DNA of 64,000 nt from Seohaeicola_A nanhaiensis (GTDB lineage Bacteria > Pseudomonadota > Alphaproteobacteria > Rhodobacterales > Rhodobacteraceae), in NCBI RefSeq assembly GCF_042654245.1, contig NZ_JBHSGI010000024.1, positions 372,001-436,000 of the forward strand, in the 5' to 3' direction. Shown here piece after piece: positions 1 to 8,143 of this stretch; within the stretch, counting starts at the first letter, position 1; each line of letters opens with the position of its first letter. A program made the translations under genes and the position numbers. Under the pieces are notes generated by a model, which saw only the letters and a program-made list of their open reading frames with translations, was not told the origin of the DNA and did not search any database.

Positions 1-2190
1 GGCGGCGGTTGTCTGTTCAAACAGGCCGACGTGCTGCTGTGTCGCCTGGTCGATCTTGCCCATGGAGGCGTTGATTTCCGCGATGCCGCCAGACTGGCGT
101 GACGTGGCCTCGACGATGGTCGAGACCTGATCGGTCACGGTCTGAACCGAATCGAGGATGCGGGACAAGGCGTCGCGCGTGCGGGATACCGAAGTGACGC
201 CCGTAGCGACGTTCCGGGTGCTTGCCGCAATCAGGCTGGTGATCTCGCTGGCCGCGTCGGAAGATCGTTGTGCCAGTGCCCGCACCTCGGAGGCGACGAC
301 GGCAAACCCCCTTCCGGCGTCACCCGCACGGGCCGCCTCAACCCCGGCGTTCAGCGCCAGGAGGTTGGTCTGGAAGGCGATCTGGTCGATCACATCCACG
401 ATCATCGAGATCTGCCGGGACGAATCCTCGATCGATTTCATCGCAGCGACCGTTTCGCCCGCAACGACAACGCTGTCCTGAGCCTCGCGACGCGCGGCCG
501 AGACCGCCTCCTGCATCGTCTGCGCGCCGCTGGCGGTCGATTTCACCGACCCCGACAGTTCGTCAAGCGCGGCGGCGGTCTCTTCCAGCGAGGCTGCCGT
601 CATTTCAGAGCGGCGGGAGATATCGTTCATCGTGGTGGAGATTTCGGAGGCCGAGGAATCGACGGTGCCGCTGTTCTCGGCGATGCGCGCCACGGTTGCG
701 GCAAGCGTGCTGGTGGTCGTGGTGAGGCGCTCGGCAATTTCCGCGAATACACCCTGGTGGTGACCGGCCATGCGTCCTGTCAGATCGCCGCGGGCCAGCT
801 GCTCCAGCACCTGGCTGACCCCTGACAGACCGCTTTCGGCGGCTTGTCCGACGGCGTTGAGACCCTGGCAAAGCTGAGCGAACACGCCGGACTTGTCGTC
901 GGTCCGCAGGCGGCGGGAGAAGTCGCCCTTTGCGCAGGCATCGACCACCTCGGCGATTTCTGCGGCTGCGCTGCGCTCGGCCAGCCGATTGGCCTCGATC
1001 TCGGCATTGCGGGCCTCGGTTTCGCGCTGTTTGCGCGCGACTTCCTCAGCTTCCCTCTGCTTCTGGAGCCGGTCGCGCTCGGCAGCTTCCGCAGTCTGGC
1101 GGGCCGTTTCGCGTTCAAGGTTCTGACGCGCGCGGGCGGTATCCCGGAACACATCGAGCGATTGCGATATGGCGCCCACCTCGGCAATGCGCGTTGCCGG
1201 TGTTGCAACGTCGAGATCGCCCCGGGCCAACTGTTCCACCACATGACGCAGGTTCTGCAGGGGCCGGGCAATGGCGCGGGCCGCCGCAAGGGCCATGGAG
1301 ACATATACCAGCAGAAGGATGGCCATGGCGATGGAGCCGACAAGGATGAGCCGTTGCTGCATGTTCTCACCTTCGTCAATCGTCCTTGCCGTGCCCATGT
1401 CGATATCCCGGCGCAGTGTTTCCACCAGCGGCTCGGTCTGGGAATATCTCTGGGAAACGGCGCTGCCGCGGTCATCGAGTTGCAGCGCCTCGGCGGCAAA
1501 GGTCTGGAAGGCCGTCCGATAGGTGGTCAACAGCGTCTCGACCCGGCCGCGAACCTCCGGTGATGGGTAATAGTCGGCCGGGAGAGCGAGAAACTCGGAC
1601 AGCAGGACATTGACACGTTCCATGTCCTCGGTATCGCGCCGCTGGATGAAATCCTTTTCGTGGCGGCGCATGTCCAGAAGCTTGACCATTATCTCGGGTC
1701 GCCCAAGCGTCATGACATCCTGTTCCACCGCAAGCACCGCGCGGCGCAATTCTCCCTCCTTACCGAGGTCCTCGTTGAGGCCGAGCGCAATCATGGTGTC
1801 CGACAATTGGCCGAAAGCCGCGACATAGCTCTGCACGGAGAGAACGAGCCGATCGAAGATCTCGCGGTCCGAGAATGACAGAAGACCATCGGAGGCCGTC
1901 TGCAGGTCAGCGATATCCTTGTAGAGTTCCTGCATGATCCGGTCGTGACGTTCGAGATAATCCGTCTTGCGCCGCAGCTGAAAGTCCTTTTCCGAGCGAC
2001 GGGCCTGCAGCAGCTTCGTCTCGATCCGCGACAGGTCCAGCTGGATTTCCTTCATCGCGGCGACCCGTGCGGCGATTTCCACCTCGTTCGCGCGGAAAAG
2101 GAAGAAGCCGGCGACCGCCAACAATATGCCCAAAAGTCCCAGAGAGCCGACGCCCATAACGGCAGCCAGAATCGACACGTTGCGCGGCAT
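1..2190 (-). CDS. Methyl-accepting chemotaxis protein (3' end beyond window)
   Basis: Chemoreceptor that would relay a periplasmic signal to CheA/CheW. From the ATG at 2190 the frame stays open for 730 codons to the window edge, so the C-terminus is missing. An N-terminal membrane segment lies at about residues 6-28. A long periplasmic helical region follows, with two copies of an (R/E)KDF(Q/I)xR-type motif. A second membrane segment is at about 281-305, followed by HAMP-like sequence and coiled coil. The diagnostic receptor hairpin starts near residue 605 (QTNLLALNAGVEAARAG, then GRGFAVVASEVR). The ligand is unknown and no che genes are in view. The class is clear. Confidence 0.93.
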   Translation of the reverse strand, partial: MPRNVSILAAVMGVGSLGLLGILLAVAGFFLFRANEVEIAARVAAMKEIQLDLSRIETKLLQARRSEKDFQLRRKTDYLERHDRIMQELYKDIADLQTASDGLLSFSDREIFDRLVLSVQSYVAAFGQLSDTMIALGLNEDLGKEGELRRAVLAVEQDVMTLGRPEIMVKLLDMRRHEKDFIQRRDTEDMERVNVLLSEFLALPADYYPSPEVRGRVETLLTTYRTAFQTFAAEALQLDDRGSAVSQRYSQTEPLVETLRRDIDMGTARTIDEGENMQQRLILVGSIAMAILLLVYVSMALAAARAIARPLQNLRHVVEQLARGDLDVATPATRIAEVGAISQSLDVFRDTARARQNLERETARQTAEAAERDRLQKQREAEEVARKQRETEARNAEIEANRLAERSAAAEIAEVVDACAKGDFSRRLRTDDKSGVFAQLCQGLNAVGQAAESGLSGVSQVLEQLARGDLTGRMAGHHQGVFAEIAERLTTTTSTLAATVARIAENSGTVDSSASEISTTMNDISRRSEMTAASLEETAAALDELSGSVKSTASGAQTMQEAVSAARREAQDSVVVAGETVAAMKSIEDSSRQISMIVDVIDQIAFQTNLLALNAGVEAARAGDAGRGFAVVASEVRALAQRSSDAASEITSLIAASTRNVATGVTSVSRTRDALSRILDSVQTVTDQVSTIVEATSRQSGGIAEINASMGKIDQATQQHVGLFEQTTAA

Positions 2191-2389
2191 GGCAATTTCC
2201 CTTTCCCGGTTTGCTGCCCTGTCGATACGCGCTCCGGATTAACGTCGCGTGAAAATCCGCCTTCCGGGCAGGGGCGGGTAAAGCGCCGCGTGACGGAAAT
2301 GCTGTGCTCCGGTGTCGCGAACGGAACGTCTGGCCTGCCTGCCACACCGTTAGTCTGGCCGCGAGGGCACCAAGCGGAAAGGGCGCGTG

Positions 2390-3748
2390 ATGAAGGATAA
2401 CGCCGGAACCGGAATGCTGGAGCGGGTTCAGGACTTTGTGCTGGACCGGCCGGCGGGGGACATGCCCGAGGCGGTTCTGCGTCGGGCGGGATATCTGATG
2501 CTCGACACGCTGGGGATCTGCGCGGCGGCCGGGCCGATGGATGCGGGCCGGATCGGCCGAGAGACGGCGGCGCTGCTTTATGGCGCGGGCACGCCCGGAA
2601 CCGCGGCTCGGATGCTGTTCGATGGGCGTCAGGTAAGTCTGGCAGGCGCGGTCTTTGCCGCCGCGAATCAGCTCGACAATCTGGACGGGCATGACGGATA
2701 CAACCCGACCAAGGGGCACATCGGCCTCGTGACCGTGCCGACGCTTGCCGTACTGGCCGAAACACTGGGCGATCTGGGCGGACGCGATGCATTGGCGGCG
2801 CTGGTTGTCGGCTACGAGATTGCGGGGCGGGCAGGGATCGCGTTGCACGCCACGGTGAGCGACTATCACACCTCGGGCGCCTGGAACGCCCTGGGGGTGG
2901 CGGCCATGGCAGCGCGGTTGCGCGGGCAGAGCCGGGCGCAGCTGCGCGAAAGCCTGGGGATCGCCGAATTCTGGGGCCCGCGCAGCCAGATGATGCGCGA
3001 GATCGCCACGCCGACGATGCTGCATGACGGCTCTGCCTTTGGCGCGATGGCGGGGATGACGGCGGCGATTCTGGCCGAGCAGGGCTTTACCGGCGCGCCG
3101 GCGGTGACGGTCGAGGCGCCTGAGGCGGCGGCCTTCTGGCAGGATCTCGGCACATTCTGGCAGGTCGAACATCAGTATATCAAACCCTATCCGACCTGCC
3201 GCTGGACCCATGCCGCGGTGGATGCGGTGCGCGAGCTTTGCGCGGAGTATGGCCTTGTCGCGGGCGATATCGCCGAGGTGCGCATCCGCAGCTTCGATTA
3301 TGCGTTGGCGCTGTGGCCCGAGATGCCCGAGACGACCTCGAAAGCGCAATACGGGCTGCCCTTTCCGGTCGCGGTGATGATCGTGCACGGGCGGATCGGG
3401 CTGGAACATATTTCGGGCGCGGGGCTGCAGGACGCGGAGGTTGCGCGGCTGGTTCGGGCGACAAAACTGATCCGCGAGCCCCGCCACGAAGCGCGCTATC
3501 CCGAGGGGCGCTGGGCCGATGTGGAACTGGTGCTGACGGACGGGCGGGTGCTGGCCTCGGGCGACGTTCACGCGCGGGGAGGGCCGGAGCGGCCGTTCAG
3601 CGAGGCGGACATCGTGGCGAAATACATGGAATTCGCGGAGCCGGCGCTGGGCACGACCCGAGCAGCCGGGCTGCGCGACGCGGTGTTGGGGCTGGCGGAG
3701 GGCGCACCCTTTTCCGAGGTCGCGCGTCTCCTCTACGATCCGCTTTAG
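2390..3748 (+). CDS. MmgE/PrpD family protein
   Basis: Member of the 2-methylcitrate dehydratase-like (PrpD) fold, 452 aa, the normal family length. Visible family features are the N-terminal helical domain with GYLMLDTLGIC, the DNLDGHDGYNPTKGH segment, and the later YIKPYPTCRWTHAAVDA stretch. The ATG at 2390 follows a purine-rich AAGCGGAAAGGG; a GTG sits one codon upstream. Family members include 2-methylcitrate dehydratase, cis-aconitate decarboxylase and many uncharacterised hydro-lyases or isomerases, so the substrate is open. It converges tail-to-tail, 3 bp apart, with an LLM monooxygenase operon and may share its pathway. No other prp genes are nearby, which argues against propionate metabolism. 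Confidence 0.87.
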   Translation: MKDNAGTGMLERVQDFVLDRPAGDMPEAVLRRAGYLMLDTLGICAAAGPMDAGRIGRETAALLYGAGTPGTAARMLFDGRQVSLAGAVFAAANQLDNLDGHDGYNPTKGHIGLVTVPTLAVLAETLGDLGGRDALAALVVGYEIAGRAGIALHATVSDYHTSGAWNALGVAAMAARLRGQSRAQLRESLGIAEFWGPRSQMMREIATPTMLHDGSAFGAMAGMTAAILAEQGFTGAPAVTVEAPEAAAFWQDLGTFWQVEHQYIKPYPTCRWTHAAVDAVRELCAEYGLVAGDIAEVRIRSFDYALALWPEMPETTSKAQYGLPFPVAVMIVHGRIGLEHISGAGLQDAEVARLVRATKLIREPRHEARYPEGRWADVELVLTDGRVLASGDVHARGGPERPFSEADIVAKYMEFAEPALGTTRAAGLRDAVLGLAEGAPFSEVARLLYDPL

Positions 3749-3751
3749 GGG

Positions 3752-4786
3752 TCAGGCGAAGGCGGGCATGACCTCGTCGATAAAGCGTGCCATCGAGGCG
3801 CGCTTGCGCTCGATGCTCATGCCGCTGTCGATCCACAGCGAAAATTCGTCATAGCCCAGGTCTTCATAGGCCCGAATGCGGTCGATGACCTGCTGCGCCG
3901 TGCCGATGGTCAGGTCGCGCATCAGCTTTTCCGGTGCATAAAGCGGATTGCCGGCGATTTCCGCCTCGCTCAGCGGTGCGATCAGGCCCTGCGACACCGG
4001 TCGCTTGTTCTGGAACCAGGCGCCGAAATAGCCGTAATAGCGCGACAATTCCCGCCCCGCCCGTTCGAGGTCGTCATCGTCGGTCCCGACATAGGTGTGG
4101 TGCAGCAGCATGATCTTGGGGCGCGGGCCGGCATGGGTGGCGCAGGCGGCGCTAAAGCGCTCCATAAGCGAGGTGATTTCCTCCATCCCCATCCAGAGCG
4201 GCGTGACCTGGATGTTGAACCCGTTGTGCACGCCGAATTCATGGCTGTTGGGATCGCGCGCGGCGATCCAGATCGGCGGCCCGCCGTCCTGCACGGGCTT
4301 CGGCGCGCTGGTGGTGGCGGGAAAGCTGTAGAAATCGCCTTCATGCGCGCAGTCGCCGGCCCAGAGCCGGCGCAGCAAAGGAGCGGTTTCGCGCATTCTC
4401 TGGCCGGCGGTCCAGGCGTCGAGGCCCGGCATCAACCTTTCGTATTCATAGGAATAGGCCCCGCGGGCGATGCCGATCTCGATCCGCCCGCCGGTCATCA
4501 GATCGGCGGCTGCGGCCTCGCCAGCAAGCTTGATGGGGTGCCAGAAGGGGGCGATGACAGTGCCGGTGCCAAGGCGCAGGGTCTTCGTGTGGTGGGCAAT
4601 GTCGACCAGCGACAGGAAGGGGTTTGGGGCAATGGTGAATTCCATGCCGTGGTGTTCGCCGGTCCAGACCGCGCGCATCCCGCCTTCGTCGGCCATCCGG
4701 CAGAGTCCAAGGAAATCTTCATAAAGCTTCGCGTGGGGCTCGTCGACGTCGAGCCGCTCCATGTGGGCGAAGAGCGAGAATTCCAT
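3752..4786 (-). CDS. LLM-class flavin-dependent monooxygenase
   Basis: Bacterial-luciferase-like protein of 344 aa with a full TIM-barrel family pattern: MEFSLFAHMERLD at the start, WTGEHH, a LRLGTGTVIAPFWHP segment, GRIEIGIARGAYSYEY, and the C-terminal EDLGYDEFSLWID. Such enzymes use reduced FMN and O2 to oxygenate a substrate and need a partner reductase, which is encoded 3 bp upstream. It is the last gene of the leftward operon DUF1185, hydrolase, flavin reductase, LLM. The arrangement recalls RutA with RutF and RutD, which open the uracil ring, but this is a family-level analogy and the substrate cannot be read from the sequence. Confidence 0.9.
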   Translation of the reverse strand: MEFSLFAHMERLDVDEPHAKLYEDFLGLCRMADEGGMRAVWTGEHHGMEFTIAPNPFLSLVDIAHHTKTLRLGTGTVIAPFWHPIKLAGEAAAADLMTGGRIEIGIARGAYSYEYERLMPGLDAWTAGQRMRETAPLLRRLWAGDCAHEGDFYSFPATTSAPKPVQDGGPPIWIAARDPNSHEFGVHNGFNIQVTPLWMGMEEITSLMERFSAACATHAGPRPKIMLLHHTYVGTDDDDLERAGRELSRYYGYFGAWFQNKRPVSQGLIAPLSEAEIAGNPLYAPEKLMRDLTIGTAQQVIDRIRAYEDLGYDEFSLWIDSGMSIERKRASMARFIDEVMPAFA

Positions 4787-4789
4787 GAT

Positions 4790-5704
4790 TCAGGGCCTTT
4801 CGGGGTGAGTGTCTCCGGTCTCGGTATCGCCGAGGTAGAGGGTGAAACTGCGCGTGCGCGCCTCTTCCGCGAAGCGGTGCAGCATCCGGGCCGTTGAGGG
4901 ATCTGTGAACCGCAGCGTGCCGAGCCGGGCGATCGGCACCGCCTCAAGCCCGGAGGGGAGGGGGCCGGGGGCGGCCGTGGCAAGCAGATAGGCGTGATGC
5001 GTCCCGCTGCGCGTATCGTCGTAGACCGAATAGACTTGGCCAAGGCGGGCATTCAGGCCGCGCCGGGCGAGGTCGTCGGCCAGGGCCTCACGCAGTCCCG
5101 AGCGCTCGGTCAGGTGCAGGTGGGGCAATTGATAGCCATCGGGTGCCGGTTCCAGCAGGATCGAGTCGCCCTGTTCGACGATCACACCGCAGATGTTGAT
5201 ACGCGCGGGATCGCGGGCGTGGCGCTCCAGCCCCAGCGAGAAATACCTCCCGCCCAGATATCCAAGGCCGGGGCGGTCGGAGTCGGACAGGGCGGTGATG
5301 GCCCCCAGCAGGAGCAGGTGGTCGCCCGCCTCGACACGCGCATGGACGCCGCAGGAGAACTGCGCGCTGGCGCCGTCGATCAGCGGCACACCATGGGCGT
5401 CCGTCGTCCAGGCGAAGCGGGCGAACCGGTCGCCCTTGTAGCCTGCGAAGGTATTGGAGATCTCCTCCTGACCCTCGGCAAGGATGCTGACGGCAAAGCG
5501 CTCGCAGGTCGCGAAGGTCTCGAAACTGGAGAGCGACCGGCCGGGGCAGACCGACAGCAGAGGCGGATCCAGCGAGACCGAGGAGAAGGAGTTGGCGGTA
5601 AATCCCACCGGCTTGCCCCGGGCATCCAACGCCGTAACGACCGTGACGCCGGTCATGAAACGCCCGAAGGCGCTGCGCAGGCTGCGGGCGTCGGGGACGA
5701 TCAC
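4790..5704 (-). CDS. Flavin reductase with C-terminal Nudix-like domain
   Basis: 304 aa. Residues 1-160 are a flavin-reductase split barrel (FGRFMTGVTVVTA, then FTANSFSSVSLDPPLLSVC and a G-DHLLLLGAI segment) that should supply reduced FMN to the adjacent LLM enzyme. Residues about 168-290 form a second domain with Nudix-like order (GVIVEQGDSILLEP, then LREALADDLARRGLNA), but the Nudix box has DD where the metal-binding EE is expected, so hydrolase activity is doubtful. The GTG start at 5704 overlaps the upstream hydrolase stop (GTGA), which indicates translational coupling. The N-terminal role is well supported; the second domain's role is unknown. Confidence 0.88.
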   Translation of the reverse strand: MIVPDARSLRSAFGRFMTGVTVVTALDARGKPVGFTANSFSSVSLDPPLLSVCPGRSLSSFETFATCERFAVSILAEGQEEISNTFAGYKGDRFARFAWTTDAHGVPLIDGASAQFSCGVHARVEAGDHLLLLGAITALSDSDRPGLGYLGGRYFSLGLERHARDPARINICGVIVEQGDSILLEPAPDGYQLPHLHLTERSGLREALADDLARRGLNARLGQVYSVYDDTRSGTHHAYLLATAAPGPLPSGLEAVPIARLGTLRFTDPSTARMLHRFAEEARTRSFTLYLGDTETGDTHPERP

Positions 5705-6477
5705 GGCAGGCAGTCCGCAGCGAGGTCGAGCAGGGCTGCGTTGACCACCTCGGTATGCGTCATCGGCAGCATATGCGCTGCGCCGGGAACAATCACCGCC
5801 TGGCCCTGCGGCGCAAGGTCGGCCATCGCGCGCGACATGGCAGGGGTCGAATTCGGTTCGGCCTCGCCGGTCATGAACAGGGCGGGGACGGCCAGCGCGC
5901 GCAGGCTGGCGCTGGAGGGACCGTCCGAGCGGGCAAAGACGTTGTAGGCGGCGCGATATCCTTCCGGGTCGATGCCGCGCAGCCAGGCCTCGCAGGCGGC
6001 GCGTTCGGGGCTTTGCGTTTCGCCGAACCAGCGGCGCAGCGTCGGCGTGGGGTCGGCAACGGACTGACCGTCCAGCGTTTCGGCGCGGGCCCGAACCGCC
6101 GCGCGGGCACTGTCCGAACGGCGGAAGACCGAGTTCAGCGCGGCAAGGCCATCGACCAGATCGGGGTAGCGCCCGGCGAGGTCGAGCGCGATCAGCGCGC
6201 CCATGGAATGGCCAACGACCAGGGCCGGCTCGTCCAGCAGGCGCGCGACGGCGTCGGTATAGGCGCCGAGGCGTTCGATCCCGACCGGCGCGCTGCCGCC
6301 ATGGCCGGGCAAATCCGGCGCGACCACGCGATAGCGGGCCGACAGCGCGTCGATCTGCGCGTTCCAGGCCTCGGCGCGCAGGCCGACGCCATGCAGCAAA
6401 AGGACCAATGGCCCTTCGCCGGCGGTGATCGCCGCCAGTCCGCCCAGGTCAGACCGCGGCCGGGTTGTCCAGATCAT
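5701..6477 (-). CDS. Alpha/beta fold hydrolase
   Basis: 258 aa from the ATG at 6477; a longer reading to 6549 would overlap the upstream gene by 101 bp and is less likely. Family marks are the oxyanion strand LVLLLHGVG, DLPGHGGS and the nucleophile elbow GHSMGA (Ser about 91). The distal His is probably in GAAHMLPM. The usual acid position reads GEAEPNSTP, with Glu or a shifted residue where many homologues have Asp. Its position between DUF1185 and the flavin reductase suggests it hydrolyses a product of the LLM oxygenation, as RutD or ester/amide hydrolases do in comparable pathways. The substrate is unknown. Confidence 0.85.
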   Translation of the reverse strand: MIWTTRPRSDLGGLAAITAGEGPLVLLLHGVGLRAEAWNAQIDALSARYRVVAPDLPGHGGSAPVGIERLGAYTDAVARLLDEPALVVGHSMGALIALDLAGRYPDLVDGLAALNSVFRRSDSARAAVRARAETLDGQSVADPTPTLRRWFGETQSPERAACEAWLRGIDPEGYRAAYNVFARSDGPSSASLRALAVPALFMTGEAEPNSTPAMSRAMADLAPQGQAVIVPGAAHMLPMTHTEVVNAALLDLAADCLP

Positions 6478-7048
6478 GTCCCAAATCCTTGAGGTCCTGA
6501 TAACGGTCGCCGATGCGGTGATGGGGCCGGCCGGTAGTGGCGCCGCCAAGCGCCACGACGATTTCGTCGGCGCGGGGCGCGTCGGGGATGGCGAACTGAA
6601 TGGTCAGATAGTGAGAGCGGCGGCCGGCGTCGTTCTTGTCCATCAGCGGGATCATCACCGGCGCATTGGCCGGCCCGCGCGTGTTCGTGAACGAGAGATA
6701 GGATTTCGCCCCGACGGCCTGCCGGTAGGGATTGCCGAAGCGCAGCGTGTGGATCAGGCCCGAGGCGTGTTCGACCTCGCCATCCAGTCCGACCACCGCG
6801 GCCTTGCCATAGGCCTCGATCGCCGCGCCGCCGCCTGCCATCGCGAGGATCCGGTCGGTCAGCAGCGCGCCCAGAATCGGACCATAGGCCATGATCTCGG
6901 GCTTCAGATCCTCGACATAGCGTCCGGCCCAGGGGTTTCTGACCACAGCTGCGACAGCGATCATGCGCCAGGGCCTATCGGCCTTGCGAAAGCCCTCAAT
7001 CAGGACTTCCTCGTCATAAGAGACGATCTTGCGGATCTCGGGTTCCAT
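6449..7048 (-). CDS. DUF1185 (amino acid synthesis family) protein
   Basis: 199 aa protein of the DUF1185 family, recognised by RKIVSYDEEVLIEGF at the N-terminus, AAVVRNPWAGRYVEDL, the glycine stretch MAGGGAAIEAYGKAAVVG and the closing ALGGATTGRPHHRIGDRY. It is the first gene of the leftward operon that continues into a hydrolase (29-bp overlap), a flavin reductase and an LLM monooxygenase. The family label 'amino acid synthesis' rests on weak evidence. Members are often found beside flavin-dependent oxygenases and hydrolases, so a role in ring or amide catabolism is equally reasonable. I infer a shared pathway from the operon only. Confidence 0.85.
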   Translation of the reverse strand: MEPEIRKIVSYDEEVLIEGFRKADRPWRMIAVAAVVRNPWAGRYVEDLKPEIMAYGPILGALLTDRILAMAGGGAAIEAYGKAAVVGLDGEVEHASGLIHTLRFGNPYRQAVGAKSYLSFTNTRGPANAPVMIPLMDKNDAGRRSHYLTIQFAIPDAPRADEIVVALGGATTGRPHHRIGDRYQDLKDLGHDLDNPAAV

Positions 7049-7144
7049 TCTGACCTTCCCCGTGGCGCACGGGCGACCACCGCCACGGCTTTGCCGTGAT
7101 TTATCAAAGCGCCGCGGGGTTTGACAGCCAATATGCGACCTGCG

Positions 7145-8017
7145 TCAGCCGCTTGCGCCGTTGTGATGAACCGTACCGAGACCCGAGAGATCGTAGCCGC
7201 CGAGTTCTTTCGCCCGCTCGGCGCAGGCAGGCGAGGCGAGGAACTTGAAGAGCCTCTGCATGGGCGGGTCGAACCAAGCGCGGCGCCAGACGGCGAGGTC
7301 GAAACGTTCCTCGAGCAGTGGCACAAAGCCGAGACCGTACAGCCCGGCCAGGGCGCCCAGTCCGAAACCGACATCGGCCTTGGCGTCGTGCAGCGCGATG
7401 GCCAGCTCTTCCTCGGTACGGGCGCGGGTCGGATAGGGCTTGATGTCGTCCCGGGTCAGGCCCGCCTCGACCAGGTGGGCGTCGAATTCGCGCAAGGACG
7501 CCGCGCTGTCCTGTCGAAGCACGACCCGGTGGCCCTTGAGATCGGCGAAGGTTTCGATGCCCGTCAGGCCGGGGGCAAGCAGCAGGCCACGTTTCCGCCG
7601 GGCGATCTCGACCAGAACAATCGGGGCCTCGTGCACCGCGTCACGCAGTGCCTCGACGTTCCAGGTCTTCGGTTCTCGGATGTGCAGCCCCGAGGCCAGG
7701 GCCGAACGTGCGGCAAGGCGCTTCAGCCCGTCGTAGGAACCGTCATAATAGCTGGCCAGGCCCGACCTGCTTTCCCGCAGTGCCCAGTCGAGCAGCGGGT
7801 CGTGGCTTCCGGCGACGATGGGGGGCAGCGGCTCTTCCGCCACCTGCGGCCCCGATCGCGAGGCGTTGAGCCAGGCCGAGATTTCGGCACGGGGAAACAG
7901 CAGTTTGCCGACGGCGCGGACACAGGGCACTTCGCCGTTGGAGGCGAGGTCATACACCTTGCGTTCACCCAGCCGCAACAGCTCGGCGAGCTCGCGGGTT
8001 GTAAGGTAATCAGGCAC
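7145..8017 (-). CDS. Excisionase-type HTH regulator with PBP-like (molybdate-binding-like) domain
   Basis: 290 aa. Residues 1-55 form a MerR/excisionase-type helix-turn-helix (LTTRELAELLRLGERKVYDLA, then KLLFPRAEISAWL). Residues about 65-285 resemble the PBP-like domain found in regulators related to periplasmic molybdate-binding proteins (COG1910/PF12727). It uses GTG at 8017, one base before the TAA of the 41-aa gene. It is the last gene of the FDH operon, which depends on a molybdenum or tungsten cofactor. I infer that it senses an oxyanion or a related small ligand and controls the operon. The ligand and the direction of control cannot be seen. Confidence 0.85.
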   Translation of the reverse strand: MPDYLTTRELAELLRLGERKVYDLASNGEVPCVRAVGKLLFPRAEISAWLNASRSGPQVAEEPLPPIVAGSHDPLLDWALRESRSGLASYYDGSYDGLKRLAARSALASGLHIREPKTWNVEALRDAVHEAPIVLVEIARRKRGLLLAPGLTGIETFADLKGHRVVLRQDSAASLREFDAHLVEAGLTRDDIKPYPTRARTEEELAIALHDAKADVGFGLGALAGLYGLGFVPLLEERFDLAVWRRAWFDPPMQRLFKFLASPACAERAKELGGYDLSGLGTVHHNGASG

Positions 8018-8143
8018 TTAGTCGAGCCGCACCGAGTCGCTGGTGGTTGTCTGGGCGGCCGAGAATCCGGCGCTATGAAGGCCATAGTAGGCGCCCACGG
8101 CAATGACCGCGATGGTGCCAAAAGCAAGCAGCATGGTTTTCAT
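8018..8143 (-). CDS. Small 41-aa single-span membrane protein in FDH operon
   Basis: Unrecognised small gene. The ATG at 8143 overlaps the stop of the WD40-cytochrome gene (ATGA) and its TAA abuts the GTG of the regulator, so it sits exactly between two real genes with coupled translation. The product begins MKTMLLAFGTIAVIAVGAYY, one hydrophobic helix at about residues 4-24. A short polar tail follows (QTTTSDSVRLD). It could be a membrane anchor or small subunit for the FDH or its cytochrome, or an uncleaved signal anchor. The exact fit between neighbours supports reality; the function is unknown. Confidence 0.6.
   Translation of the reverse strand: MKTMLLAFGTIAVIAVGAYYGLHSAGFSAAQTTTSDSVRLD

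Noticed and set aside
1907..3571. 554-aa minus-strand frame across the chemoreceptor and MmgE/PrpD genes
   Set aside because: It conflicts with two well-supported genes and shows no recognisable domain.
7084..7098. CACGGC-TTT-GCCGTG hairpin as terminator of the FDH operon
   Set aside because: Only a 6-bp stem with no T-run on the transcribed strand, and it lies in the probable leader of the DUF1185 operon.
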